Assembly: GCA_012798065.1 (NCBI GenBank) | Contig: JAAZNW010000002.1 | Location: 1 to 54,268, forward strand | Reading direction: 5' to 3' | Length of the DNA stretch: 54,268 nucleotides | Origin: Chloroflexota bacterium | Lineage (GTDB): Bacteria > Chloroflexota > Anaerolineae > Anaerolineales > Anaerolineaceae | Program-made: the position numbers and the translations under genes | Notes under the pieces: model-generated | Database searches by the model: none | The model's input: only the letters and a program-made list of their open reading frames with translations | Told to the model about the DNA's origin: nothing | Shown here: positions 35,436 through 44,547 of the stretch, piece by piece | Layout of the letters: each line of letters opens with the position of its first letter | How positions within the stretch are numbered: position 1 is the stretch's first letter

Positions 35436-35575
35436 ATCTGCCCTAGAGGTGCTCTTTTTTTAGAAAGTATAGATGTTTTCCCCCCGCCGCGCAATGGTAA
35501 GAAACCTCGCCTATCCTGATTGTTGCACATAGAGCGGAGGGTGGCAAGCCCAAAACGTTATGCGAGAGCCGGATG

Positions 35576-35606
35576 AAAAACACCAGCCCAAAAACAGCTG
35601 GTGTTT
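35576..35606 (-). terminator. Rho-independent terminator after clpC
   Basis: AACACCAGC (35579-35587) and GCTGGTGTT (35597-35605) form a 9-bp stem with a 9-nt loop, followed on the minus strand by TTTC. It lies about 50 nt beyond the clpC stop. Confidence 0.75.
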
Positions 35607-35651
35607 GATTAAGGAAGCACTTGAAGAATGCCTGGGGCGATCGTCTCTCGT

Positions 35652-38186
35652 TTAAACCTGCACACGCTCCGGTTCTTCCGCTTGTGTTTCACCTTCTGCG
35701 CTTTTACCAGGTTTTAGTGCAACTGCGCGCTTGCGGTTGCGTTTGAGGATGATTTCTCCCTCCTTGGTTACATCAACGATCACCGCGTCACCAGCGTTGA
35801 ACTCGTGCGAAAGCACCGCGTCGGATAATCTATCTTCCACGCTGTCCTGGATAACCCGGCGCAGCGGCCGCGCACCCATCTCGGGGTTATAACCCTCCGC
35901 AGAGAGATGCTCCAGGGCTGCGGCAGAAGCCCTGAGGGTGATATTGTGTTCTTTCATACGTTCAGCCACTTTATCAAGTTCCAGGTGAACAATGCTGCGG
36001 ATGTGCTCACGGCTGAGCGGGTGGAAAACGATAACGCCATCCAGGCGATTAATAAACTCAGGTCTGAAGACCTTGCGCAGCGAATCCAGCAATTTTTTAC
36101 GCATATCTTCGTAATTTTTGGCTTCGTTTTCTTTTTCATCCCGCTGCAGGGTGAAGCCCAGCGAGCCCTGGCGGCGAATCAGGTCAGAGCCGATATTGGA
36201 GGTCATCACGATGATGGCGTTGCGGAAGTCTACCTTGCGTCCGCGCGCGTCACTTAACTGACCCTCTTCCATGATTTGCAGCAGCATATTGTGCGTTTCA
36301 GGGTGCGCTTTTTCCATCTCATCAAAAACCACGATGGAATAGGGGTGGCGGCGGATAGATTCAGTTAACTGCCCGGCTTCGTCGTAGCCCACGTATCCTG
36401 GCGGCGCGCCAACCAACCGGCTGACGTTGTGACGCTCCATAAATTCAGACATGTCAATCTGAATCAGCGCGTCTTCACTGCCAAAGAGGAACAATGCCAG
36501 GGCGCGGGTGAGCGCGGTCTTGCCCACGCCTGTGGGACCCAGGAACATAAAAGATCCAATGGGGCGGCGCGGGTCTTTAAGCCCGGCGCGCCCGCGGCGT
36601 ACTGCCTTGGAGATGGTTTTAATGGCTTCTTCCTGACCGATGATGGTTTTCTGTAATTCTTCTTCCATGCGCAGCAGGCGTTCAGATTCTTCGGTGGCCA
36701 GTTGCACCACCGGCACGCCTGTCCACATCGACACCAGTTCAGCGATATCTTCCGCGTTCACCACGGGGCTGGTAGTGCGGTCCCAGCCGGTGCGCAATTT
36801 TTCAATCCTGCCCCTGAGGTCAGCCTCCTTGTTAGAAAGTTCCATCGCGTCATCACTGCGTCCGCTCTGCACCGCCTCGCTGTGATGCGCTTTCACATCT
36901 TTGAGTTCCAGCATCAACTCTTTGAAGGTTTGCGCCGCCGGACTCTTGTACATACGCACACGCGATGAAGCCTCGTCAATCAGGTCAATGGCTTTATCCG
37001 GCAGGAATCGTTCAGTGACATAACGCGAAGAGAGATGCGCCGCCGCCTCAAGCGCTTCGTCCGAGATGACCAGGCGGTGATGCTCTTCGTAAGCTTTCCG
37101 AATTCCTTTTAGGATCTGGATGGTTTCTTCCACGGTGGGTTCAACCACCAGAATGGGCTGAAAACGCCGTTCGAGCGCAGCGTCCGTTTCAATGTGTTTA
37201 CGGTATTCATCCAGCGTGGTGGCGCCCACCACCTGCAGCTCTCCGCGTGATAGCGCCGGTTTGAGAATGTTGGCAGCATCCACCGCGGACCCCGCAGAGC
37301 CCGCGCCAACCAGCATGTGCAGTTCATCGATAAACAGGATCGATCGGGAAGCCTTAAGTTCATCGATGACGCGCTTGAGGCGTTCTTCAAACTGACCACG
37401 ATACATGGTGCCAGCCACCAGCGAACCCACATCCAGCTGCAGCACCCTTTTACCGATGAGCGGTGCAGGCACATCCCCTTCGATGATGCGCTGCGCCAGG
37501 CCCTCCACAATGGCGGTCTTGCCCACTCCGGGTTCACCAATAAGAGCGGGGTTGTTCTTGTTACGCCTTGCCAGAATCTGGATGACGCGTTCAATCTCTT
37601 GTTGGCGCCCGATAACCGGGTCTAGCTTGCCTTCTTCTGCCAGCGTTGTCAGGTCCACCGCCAACTGGTCCACCAGCGGCGTTTTGGCTTCTTTTTTCTC
37701 TTCACGCCGCGCCAACGGCGCTCCTCCAGCTGAGGCCGGCCCACTGGCGCTTTCTTCCATCACGCGCCTGGTCTGCCGGCGCACCTGTTCCGCTGATACG
37801 CCCAGTTTTTTAAGCACTTCCAGCGCCAGACCATCCGTCACACGTGTGAGCCCGAGCAGCAAATGCTCAGTGCCGATATACTGATGTCCTAACTTCCGCG
37901 CTTCCTCAATTGAAAATTCCAGCGCCTGCTGCGCTCCGACCGAAAGCTCGAGCGCTGAAGACTCTTGCAGCCCAATGGGAGCAAGGCGCTCGACCATTTC
38001 CTGCACGCGCGCGGTCTCGAGCCCCAGCTCGCGTAGCGCGTGCCCGGCAATACCGCCTTCCTCTTCGATAAGGCCCAATAATATGTGTTCCGTGTTGATC
38101 GCGGTGTGGCGCATGCGCTCTGCTTCCTGGTGGGCCAGGGAGAGCACCCGCCTCGCGCGTTGTGTGAACCGCTCCATACCTGCCAA
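35652..38186 (-). CDS. clpC: ATP-dependent Clp protease ATP-binding subunit ClpC
   Basis: An 844-residue AAA+ unfoldase that feeds substrates to ClpP. The N domain has two Clp-N repeats (residues 1-145, with NTEHILLGLI and GTEHLLLGL). The first AAA module has Walker A GEPGVGKT (about 220), the M domain is short and UVR-like (ELKDVKAHHSEAVQSGRSDD), and the second AAA module has GPTGVGKTALTRA (about 555) and Walker B VVFDEMEKAHPE. The short middle domain and N repeats distinguish it from ClpB. The ATG at 38186 is preceded by an AGGAGG that lies rather far upstream (about 15 nt). The 258-nt region before it, toward the M42 gene, is AT-rich and holds the promoter, but no clear CtsR or HrcA operator is seen. 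Confidence 0.96.
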   Translation of the reverse strand: MAGMERFTQRARRVLSLAHQEAERMRHTAINTEHILLGLIEEEGGIAGHALRELGLETARVQEMVERLAPIGLQESSALELSVGAQQALEFSIEEARKLGHQYIGTEHLLLGLTRVTDGLALEVLKKLGVSAEQVRRQTRRVMEESASGPASAGGAPLARREEKKEAKTPLVDQLAVDLTTLAEEGKLDPVIGRQQEIERVIQILARRNKNNPALIGEPGVGKTAIVEGLAQRIIEGDVPAPLIGKRVLQLDVGSLVAGTMYRGQFEERLKRVIDELKASRSILFIDELHMLVGAGSAGSAVDAANILKPALSRGELQVVGATTLDEYRKHIETDAALERRFQPILVVEPTVEETIQILKGIRKAYEEHHRLVISDEALEAAAHLSSRYVTERFLPDKAIDLIDEASSRVRMYKSPAAQTFKELMLELKDVKAHHSEAVQSGRSDDAMELSNKEADLRGRIEKLRTGWDRTTSPVVNAEDIAELVSMWTGVPVVQLATEESERLLRMEEELQKTIIGQEEAIKTISKAVRRGRAGLKDPRRPIGSFMFLGPTGVGKTALTRALALFLFGSEDALIQIDMSEFMERHNVSRLVGAPPGYVGYDEAGQLTESIRRHPYSIVVFDEMEKAHPETHNMLLQIMEEGQLSDARGRKVDFRNAIIVMTSNIGSDLIRRQGSLGFTLQRDEKENEAKNYEDMRKKLLDSLRKVFRPEFINRLDGVIVFHPLSREHIRSIVHLELDKVAERMKEHNITLRASAAALEHLSAEGYNPEMGARPLRRVIQDSVEDRLSDAVLSHEFNAGDAVIVDVTKEGEIILKRNRKRAVALKPGKSAEGETQAEEPERVQV

Positions 38187-38445
38187 AACAAATCCTCCTG
38201 ATAACTCTCAGCCATTAATCAACTGGAAAACTGATCAATACGGCGGATGTTATTCGCCCTCATTGTACCGTTATTCCTTGTCATTGTAATCAACAAATAT
38301 AAATATCTGATAAGAATTTTGGTTTTTTACGCACAGGTATTTATATGCTGCGGAAAGAGGTTACAGCACAGGCAGAAATGAGCGAGTGTAAGTATTTACC
38401 GGTCAGACCTGGTCGGGAATCGATCTTTATGGCTGTTTCACCCGT

Positions 38446-39510
38446 TCAATCTAACAGGTATGCCAGTATCCAGTTGGCTGTCGCCGTCAGCGCATCTGTG
38501 TGGGTACGCTCATAATTATGTGAGGCATCCACTCCCGGGCCAATCAGGGCAACCGCCGCCTCTCCTCCCGCGCGCCAGAAGGCGCTGCCATCAGAACCAT
38601 AATAGGGGTAAATATCCACTTTGTAGGGAATACCGTGATTATCTGCCAGTTTGCGCAGGTGGTTGCTCAACCCGTGATGATAAGGACCGCTTGAATCTTT
38701 TACACACAGGGTCGCGTGAAACTCATCTGAATTCTGACCATCGCCAACAGCCGCCATATCCACCACCACCAGTTCACCTGCTTCAGCCGGAAGCCCGTTT
38801 GCCGCGCCGTGACCCACCTCCTCAAAATTGCTGATGAAGAAATATGTGGTTTGCGCAGGCTTTAACCCCTCCGAACGCAGCGCTCGCAGGGCTTCCACCA
38901 GGCAGGCGACCGCAGCCTTGTCATCCAGATGACGCGAGCGCACAAACCCATTGGTCAGTTCCACACGTGGGTCAAAGGCGATGTAGTCGCCCACGTCAAT
39001 CCCCAGTGACTTCACTTCCTCAACAGAAGCCGCTTTCTCATCCAGGCGCACTTCCATGGTATCGTCGTCGCGCTTCAGTTCAGCGGTTTTGGCGCCATAC
39101 ACATGGCTCGAAGCCGCGGTCACCAGCACCGAACCGCGTACGCGTCTGCCGCTGCGGGTGAAGACTGTGCAGCCTTCACCTTCCACTGTATTCCAGGCAA
39201 AGCCACCAATTTTACTGAGCGAAAGCCTGCCGCTGGGCTTGATGTTTTTTACCATCGCGCCCAACGTATCCACATGGGCTGCCAGGGCCCGCGGCGCGTT
39301 TTGTCTCTGGCCTTCTAACGTGGCTACCAGCGCGCCTTTACGTGTGCGGCTGGTTTTTACTCCTGGAATGGCTTTGAACGCCCGTTCAACGAGCGCCGTA
39401 GCCTCTTCAGTGTAACCGGTTGGGCTGGGTGTCTTCAGCAGGTCAACCAGGAACTTAAGCAGTAATGCTTCGTCAATCAGGGGTAAATCGTTTTCTGCTT
39501 TCTTTATAAT
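38446..39510 (-). CDS. M42-family metallopeptidase (aminopeptidase), non-ATG start suspected
   Basis: The coding frame reads as a 354-residue M42 peptidase, a cobalt- or zinc-dependent tetrahedral aminopeptidase. KFLVDLLKTPSPTGYTEEA is the N-terminal block, AAHVDTLGAMV carries the first His/Asp metal ligands, FEEVGHGA the catalytic Glu, and HNYERTHTDAL the last ligand region. The frame upstream of AHVDTLG contains no ATG, GTG or TTG before an in-frame stop near 39546. A GTG at 39273 would delete the first metal ligand. An ATT at 39510 sits about 6 nt after GAGAGAAGG and restores the family length, so I prefer it. The upstream thioesterase gene ends within this start region. Confidence 0.8.
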   Translation of the reverse strand: MIKKAENDLPLIDEALLLKFLVDLLKTPSPTGYTEEATALVERAFKAIPGVKTSRTRKGALVATLEGQRQNAPRALAAHVDTLGAMVKNIKPSGRLSLSKIGGFAWNTVEGEGCTVFTRSGRRVRGSVLVTAASSHVYGAKTAELKRDDDTMEVRLDEKAASVEEVKSLGIDVGDYIAFDPRVELTNGFVRSRHLDDKAAVACLVEALRALRSEGLKPAQTTYFFISNFEEVGHGAANGLPAEAGELVVVDMAAVGDGQNSDEFHATLCVKDSSGPYHHGLSNHLRKLADNHGIPYKVDIYPYYGSDGSAFWRAGGEAAVALIGPGVDASHNYERTHTDALTATANWILAYLLD

Positions 39511-39926
39511 TCCCTGCCTTCTCTCTCTGAGAACTTGCGCCGCAGTTCATCGCTTAACGGCACGGTCTTTTTCGTCTCATAATCATAGCAGACCATAATG
39601 GACTCGGCCGTGGCGTGCAGCGGCGTTCCGCCTTCGCCGGTGATTTGATACTCAAAGGTCACGGTCTTGGCGCTGATGCGAGTGGCGCCCATGGAGACCA
39701 CCACTTTGTGGCCCAGTTCAATGGGCTGCCGATAGCGAATGTGAATGTCGCCAACGATAATCGGCAATTGCCATAACGCCTTCCCATCCAGAAGACCCAT
39801 TTCCTGTAAGTAGCGGCTGCGCGCGTCCTCCAGGTAGACCAGAAAACGCGCGTTATTGACATGCCAGAAGGCATCCAGGTCACCAAACCTGACATCAATT
39901 GGGTAATGGTATTTGAATGGATTCAT
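39504..39926 (-). CDS. Acyl-CoA thioesterase (4HBT/hotdog fold)
   Basis: A 140-residue hotdog-fold protein. The catalytic Asp and the conserved pattern VRFGDLDAFWHVNNARFLVYLEDA (about residues 12-35) match the YbgC/FcbC-type 4-hydroxybenzoyl-CoA thioesterase group. It hydrolyses acyl-CoA thioesters; chain preference is unknown. The start is at the ATG at 39926, where homology begins. A longer frame to 40046 adds unrelated residues. A TATAAT (plus 39933-39938) lies 6 nt before the ATG without a Shine-Dalgarno, suggesting a leaderless mRNA. It overlaps the M42 start region by several nt. Confidence 0.88.
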   Translation of the reverse strand: MNPFKYHYPIDVRFGDLDAFWHVNNARFLVYLEDARSRYLQEMGLLDGKALWQLPIIVGDIHIRYRQPIELGHKVVVSMGATRISAKTVTFEYQITGEGGTPLHATAESIMVCYDYETKKTVPLSDELRRKFSEREGREL

Positions 39927-40080
39927 GAGAATATTATACTTGAGGTTGTTTACCCAAAGCTCGAGCGCCGGGAGGTCAGCGCGCCTCGATGATGGTTGGC
40001 ATCTTTTCCTTCGTCGATTATGTAGTAAAATATTGAAAGAGGACAATTTTGACCCTTTTTACTTATAGAGGTGTTTTTTT

Positions 40081-40482
40081 ATGAAAATTACCCGGCAAGC
40101 CGATTATGCGCTCAGAGCGATGGTATACCTCTCGCAGAAATCCGATTCTCCGACATCCACCAAAGAAATCGCGAAAGCGCAGGGCATCCCTCCTTCATTT
40201 TTGGCAAAAATTATCTCCCAACTTTCGCTCAAGAAGTTAATCATCGCATCGCGCGGCGCAAATGGTGGCGTTGCCCTTGCGCGCCCGGCTTCCAACATTT
40301 CGCTTCTTGAAGTGATCGAAGCCATTGATGGAGAGATCGCGCTTAACCAATGCACTGTTTCAATTGGTAATTGCGATAGAGCCGAAGATTGCCCCCTGCA
40401 CATCATCTGGCAGGAAACCCAAGATGAACTGGTGACAAAACTACGCAATACAACCTTTGATCGCTTCAGTAAAAAAAACTAA
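40081..40482 (+). CDS. Rrf2-family transcriptional regulator with Fe-S cysteines
   Basis: A 133-residue Rrf2 protein. The N-terminal winged helix is clear (MKITRQADYALRAMVYL, then STKEIAKAQGIPPSFLAKII, then ANGGVALARP). Three cysteines in NQCTVSIGNCDRAEDCP (about residues 92-108) match the cluster-binding loop of IscR/NsrR-type members, so it probably binds an Fe-S cluster and senses iron, oxygen, NO or redox state. GAGG lies 11 nt before the ATG. The next gene, a small protein of unknown function, starts 37 nt downstream and is likely co-transcribed. No isc or suf genes are in the window. Confidence 0.92.
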   Translation: MKITRQADYALRAMVYLSQKSDSPTSTKEIAKAQGIPPSFLAKIISQLSLKKLIIASRGANGGVALARPASNISLLEVIEAIDGEIALNQCTVSIGNCDRAEDCPLHIIWQETQDELVTKLRNTTFDRFSKKN

Positions 40483-40519
40483 CAGCAGTCTAACGGTAAT
40501 CTGCGAAAGGAAGGGGCAG

Positions 40520-40777
40520 GTGGCGACAGGAACACCGATCAATCGACAGATGGTCATCGTACTGAAGAACGGCATCATTGCTATTGATTGGGGTGATGGT
40601 CTCTACCAGGACATCCGTACTGGTGACTTCATCCCCGTGCTTGAAACCGATTACAGCCATCATATACTTAACGAAGAGCTGGATTGGCTCATCAAGATTG
40701 GTAGAGTCATTTCATACGATAAAAATACTGTGCAATCTCAAAGCCTGCCGGAAAGGCCGCAGCGAACCATAGATTAA
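40520..40777 (+). CDS. Small protein of unknown function, partner of the Rrf2 gene
   Basis: An 85-residue protein. The frame is open from 40457, but a GTG at 40520 directly follows GGAAGGGGCAG, a good ribosome-binding site, and avoids overlap with the Rrf2 gene. The sequence has a short hydrophobic beta-rich start (VIVLKNGIIAIDWGDGLYQD), then TGDFIPVLETDYSHHIL and a WLIKIGRV segment. There is no signal peptide, membrane helix or cysteine set. I do not recognise a family. A terminator follows 22 nt after the stop, closing a two-gene unit with the regulator. Confidence 0.7.
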   Translation: MATGTPINRQMVIVLKNGIIAIDWGDGLYQDIRTGDFIPVLETDYSHHILNEELDWLIKIGRVISYDKNTVQSQSLPERPQRTID

Positions 40778-40798
40778 GCTGCTTTGTTGCGCTTTTTT

Positions 40799-40827
40799 CT
40801 CCCGGCCAGACCGGGAGTTTTTATTTT
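40799..40827 (+). terminator. Rho-independent terminator of the Rrf2 operon
   Basis: CTCCCGG (40799-40805), loop CCAGA and CCGGGAG (40811-40817) are followed by TTTTTATTTTT. Confidence 0.85.
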
Positions 40828-40844
40828 TGGTGGATAATTAGACC

Positions 40845-42011
40845 ATGTTAACGCATAAAACCCTGTTACAGCGCATTGCCTTCTTTACTGGTCTGCGCCT
40901 CACGCTGAACACATCTATCCGCATGATTTACCCTTACCTGGCGGTGTTTGCGGTTGCCCTGCAAAGGGATATTGGCGCCATCTCTCTTGTACTGGCGGCT
41001 TCCATGTTCACCAGCGCGGTGGGCCCTTTTATGGCCCCCATCGCTGACCGGCGCGGTCGAAAAGTGGGCATGCTCATCGGCATGGGCATCTTCCTTGCAG
41101 GTACGTTCTCAGCCAGCCTCTTTCCCTCCTACTTCACCTTCTTTCTGGCCATCATGGTAGGCAATTTAGGCAACAATATCTTCCTGCCTTCTATGCAGGC
41201 TTACCTGGGCGATCTTGTACCCTACAACAAACGCGGTCTGTACCTCGCCATTACTGAACTCTCCTGGGCGCTGTCTTTTATCCTGCTGGTGCCGCTCGCG
41301 GGGTTGATCATCACGAACACCTACTGGTATGGACCCTTCATTGCGCTCAGCGTGCTGGGGTCGGTGATGACCATCCTCTTATGGGTACTCATCCCGGCTG
41401 ACCATCCCGCCAATCCCGAACCCCTGGCCATTTTCAGTGATATCAAAAAAGTGATCCTTTATCCACCTGCCCTGTTAAGCATCCTGATGGGAACCCTCTT
41501 TGTCGCCGGCAACGAGCTGGTGAATGTTGTCTTCGGGGTTTGGATAAAAGACTCATTCGGTCTGCAGATAGCCGCTTTGGGCGCCGCCTCGATCGTCATT
41601 GGTCTTTCAGAATTGGGCGGCGAGGGAGTATCCGCCTTGCTGACAGATCGCCTGGGTAAAGAGCGCACAATCGCCTTAAGCCTGATATTGAATTCGCTAT
41701 GGGTCATTACACTGCCCTGGCTGGGGAAAACGACCAGCGGCGCCATGGTATGGTTATTCTTCTTCTACCTCACGTTTGAAGTGGCGATTGTGAGCACGCT
41801 GCCGCTGATGACCGAAGTGACCCCTGCGACCCGCGCCACGCTCTTGTCTCTCTTCGTTGCCGCGATCTCCCTGGGCAGGTCTCTGGCCGATGTCTTGGCG
41901 CCCCTGCTTTTCCGCGGCGGTTTTTTGGTCAACGTGTTGGTGTGCGTGGGGTTCAACCTGCTCTCCATTCTGGCGCTTTCACGCATTCGACTTCCTCGAA
42001 ACGCAACCTGA
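40845..42011 (+). CDS. MFS transporter (first of a tandem pair)
   Basis: A 388-residue major facilitator with about twelve helices. The loop 2-3 motif DRRGRKVGML (about residue 66) identifies MFS. NTSIRMIYPYLAVFAVALQR near the N terminus aligns with NINTRMVYPFLNSF in the next gene. No substrate can be assigned. A GATAAT (40833-40838) lies 6 nt before the ATG, immediately after the Rrf2-operon terminator, with no Shine-Dalgarno, so a leaderless start is possible. The next MFS gene begins at its stop (TGATG overlap). Confidence 0.88.
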   Translation: MLTHKTLLQRIAFFTGLRLTLNTSIRMIYPYLAVFAVALQRDIGAISLVLAASMFTSAVGPFMAPIADRRGRKVGMLIGMGIFLAGTFSASLFPSYFTFFLAIMVGNLGNNIFLPSMQAYLGDLVPYNKRGLYLAITELSWALSFILLVPLAGLIITNTYWYGPFIALSVLGSVMTILLWVLIPADHPANPEPLAIFSDIKKVILYPPALLSILMGTLFVAGNELVNVVFGVWIKDSFGLQIAALGAASIVIGLSELGGEGVSALLTDRLGKERTIALSLILNSLWVITLPWLGKTTSGAMVWLFFFYLTFEVAIVSTLPLMTEVTPATRATLLSLFVAAISLGRSLADVLAPLLFRGGFLVNVLVCVGFNLLSILALSRIRLPRNAT

Positions 42012-43213
42012 TGAGCGTTCAAGACGACCAAACTCCGCCAGAACCGACCCAAAAACCCATCTCCATGGGCGGGCAGGTGTTTCTTTTCGCCCTGGTGCGC
42101 ATGATCATCAATATCAATACGCGCATGGTCTACCCCTTTCTCAATTCCTTTAGTTCCGGTTTGGGGGTTGACCTGGTAACCATTTCACTGGCGATGACCG
42201 TGCGCTCGATCAGCGGCGCGATCAGCCTGTTCCTCACCCCGCTGGCTGACCGACACGGGCGTAAGGCCGGCATGTTGCTGGGGATTGCCATTTTTATTTT
42301 GGGCGCCTTGCTGGTGGTCATCTGGCCAGGTTTCCTGACTTTCACTATTTCCATCAGCCTCACTTTTTTGGGCATGTTCGTTTACCTCTCTTCGACTCAG
42401 GCTTATATCAGCGACCATGTGCGGGCGGGATGGCGCGGCACCGCGCTCGGTCTGGTCGAGACCGGCTGGGGGGTTAGCTTCATCCTCGGCATGCCTATCC
42501 TGGGCTGGCTCATTGACCGTTATGGCTGGAAGGCGCCCTTCCCTTTCACGGCGCTGTTGGGCGGCATCGCCTTCCTGTTGGTGTGGATATTGGTACCCAG
42601 CCACAAACCCGCGCAGGCGCCTTCCAGGAGCGTGTTGCAAAGCATATGGGAGGTGCTGAAGGTCCCGGCAGCGCGCTGGGGGTTGCTGATGAGCCTGATG
42701 CTCATCTCTTCCAACGAGGTCATTAACCTGGTATTCGGTGTGTGGCTGGAGGTCTCTTTTGGATTAAAGCTGGCGGCCTTAGGCGCTGCTTCAGCGGTCA
42801 TCGGCATTTCCGAAATCAGCGGGGAATCGATTGGCGGCGTCTTTTCAGATAGGCTGGGGCGCGCGCGTAGTATTATGTTGGGCATTGGGCTGATGCTGGT
42901 GGTAGCGGCTGCGCTGCCATTCATCGGCGGCAGCCAGGCTGGCGCGCTCATCGGGCTGTTCTTCTTTTATCTTTCGTACGAATTCACTTTTGTTTCCACC
43001 CTTCCTTTCATGACCGAGCTGGTGCCGCAGTTCCGCGGCACCCTGCTGGGCGCCAACGTTGCCTCCCTCTCCCTGGGACGCATGATCGGCAACCTGGTGG
43101 CGCCGTTCGTGTTCACCATCGGTTTTTGGGCAAATGCTCTCGCCGCGGTCTTTTTCATTCTGGTCGCTTTCTGGGCATTGTTACAGGCAAAAAAGCCAAG
43201 ACCGGCAGAATGA
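42011..43213 (+). CDS. MFS transporter (second of a tandem pair)
   Basis: A 400-residue major facilitator, clearly paralogous to the preceding gene: the same RMVYPFLNSF-like N terminus, ADRHGRKAGMLLGIAIFILG (loop 2-3), and a C-terminal MTELVPQFRGTLLGANVASLSLGR that parallels MTEVTPATRATLLSLFVAAI. It begins at the ATG at 42011, using the last base of the upstream stop. The two could form a functional pair, or be a recent duplication with divergent substrates. No substrate-binding or efflux-specific motif is recognised. Confidence 0.88.
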   Translation: MSVQDDQTPPEPTQKPISMGGQVFLFALVRMIININTRMVYPFLNSFSSGLGVDLVTISLAMTVRSISGAISLFLTPLADRHGRKAGMLLGIAIFILGALLVVIWPGFLTFTISISLTFLGMFVYLSSTQAYISDHVRAGWRGTALGLVETGWGVSFILGMPILGWLIDRYGWKAPFPFTALLGGIAFLLVWILVPSHKPAQAPSRSVLQSIWEVLKVPAARWGLLMSLMLISSNEVINLVFGVWLEVSFGLKLAALGAASAVIGISEISGESIGGVFSDRLGRARSIMLGIGLMLVVAAALPFIGGSQAGALIGLFFFYLSYEFTFVSTLPFMTELVPQFRGTLLGANVASLSLGRMIGNLVAPFVFTIGFWANALAAVFFILVAFWALLQAKKPRPAE

Positions 43214-43264
43214 CCCCCTTTTGACCTCGCGGAAACAGGTATACTAACAGACGGGAGAAAATTC

Positions 43265-44518
43265 ATGCTGCTTCATTCCACCTCACAATTGCTCACGCTT
43301 GCGGGTGGTCCGCGGCGCGGACCTGACCCGGTAGACCTGGGGCTGATCCTAGATGGCGCAGTGCTGGTGCGCGATGGTCTTATCGCTGACGTGGGCTCCA
43401 CTCAAGAATTACTGGCGCGCTACCCTAACGAGCAACGCCTGGATGCCCGCGGAAAAGCCGTGCTTCCAGGCTTCATCGATCCGCATACCCACCTGGTATG
43501 GGCGGGCGACCGCGCCGCTGAGTTCGAAATGCGGCTGCAGGGCAAAACGTATATGGAAATCATGGCAGCCGGCGGAGGAATCAACGCCACCGTACGGGCC
43601 ACCCGCGGAGCAACCGCTGAGGAGCTTTTCCGCCAAACCCACGAACGCGCCGAAGCCATGTTCCGCAACGGCACCACCACCGCTGAAGCCAAGACCGGCT
43701 ATGGGCTGGAGCTGCAGGCTGAGTTGGCGCAACTGGAAACACTGGTGCGCCTGGACGAGGAAGGACCGCTTGAAATTGTCCCCACCTTCATGCCAGCGCA
43801 CGCGGTACCTCCTGAATTCAAAGGGCGTGAAGATGATTACACCCGCCTGGTCTGCGAGCGCATGCTGCCAATGGCTGCCGCCTGGTGGAAAAAGCGCTGT
43901 CCGGGCAAGCCGCTGCCCTTTGTGGATGTGTTTTGTGAGACTGGCGCGTGTAACCTGGCGCAGACTCGCCGCATTCTCACCAGTGCCCGCAACCTGGGTT
44001 TCCCGTTCAAGGCGCACGTGGATGAATTTGAGAACCTCGGCGGCGCCGCCCTGGCGGTGGAACTCGGCGCGGTCTCCATCGAACACGCGGTAAAAACCTC
44101 TGCGATCGAAATGCAGGCACTGGGCAAATCAGAGACTGTAGTTGTCTCGCTGCCCTGCACGCCCTTTGGGCTGGCTGAAACCCACTACACTCCAGCGCGC
44201 CAGATGCTCGACGCCGGCGCAATACTGGCGCTCGCCTCAGACCTCAACCCCGGCACCGCCTGGTGTGAAAACATGCAATTCGTCCTCGCCCTGGCCTGCC
44301 GTTACCTCAAACTCACCCCTGCTGAAGCACTGGCTGCTGCCACCATCAATGCCGCTCGCGCCATCCGCTACGAGGAGCGTTTAGGCTCAGTGGAGGTGGG
44401 CAAGCAGGCTGACCTGCTCATCCTTTCTGTGGCGGATTTCCGCCAGCTGGCTTACCGCTTTGGCGGCAGCCTGGTAGAGGCGGTGATCAAGCGCGGCCAT
44501 CTGATCAGGGTGAGGTAA
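43265..44518 (+). CDS. hutI: Imidazolonepropionase
   Basis: A 417-residue amidohydrolase that opens the ring of imidazolone-5-propionate in histidine degradation. Metal-binding GFIDPHTHLVWAGDRAAEFE (about residues 75-94), YMEIMAAGGGINATVRATR, PTFMPAHAVP, and the C-terminal SDLNPGTAWCENMQFVLALA are all HutI-typical. GGGAG precedes the ATG. The other hut genes (hutH, hutU, formiminoglutamate steps) are not in the window, so the gene is isolated here. A TATACT lies 25 nt upstream. Confidence 0.95.
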   Translation: MLLHSTSQLLTLAGGPRRGPDPVDLGLILDGAVLVRDGLIADVGSTQELLARYPNEQRLDARGKAVLPGFIDPHTHLVWAGDRAAEFEMRLQGKTYMEIMAAGGGINATVRATRGATAEELFRQTHERAEAMFRNGTTTAEAKTGYGLELQAELAQLETLVRLDEEGPLEIVPTFMPAHAVPPEFKGREDDYTRLVCERMLPMAAAWWKKRCPGKPLPFVDVFCETGACNLAQTRRILTSARNLGFPFKAHVDEFENLGGAALAVELGAVSIEHAVKTSAIEMQALGKSETVVVSLPCTPFGLAETHYTPARQMLDAGAILALASDLNPGTAWCENMQFVLALACRYLKLTPAEALAAATINAARAIRYEERLGSVEVGKQADLLILSVADFRQLAYRFGGSLVEAVIKRGHLIRVR

Positions 44519-44547
44519 TTAATTCTAGAAATAATTAATGGGCTCAG

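Noticed and set aside
43409..44086. Open frame on the minus strand within hutI (225 codons)
   Set aside because: Overlaps the catalytic region of hutI; composition is that of a reverse-strand shadow.
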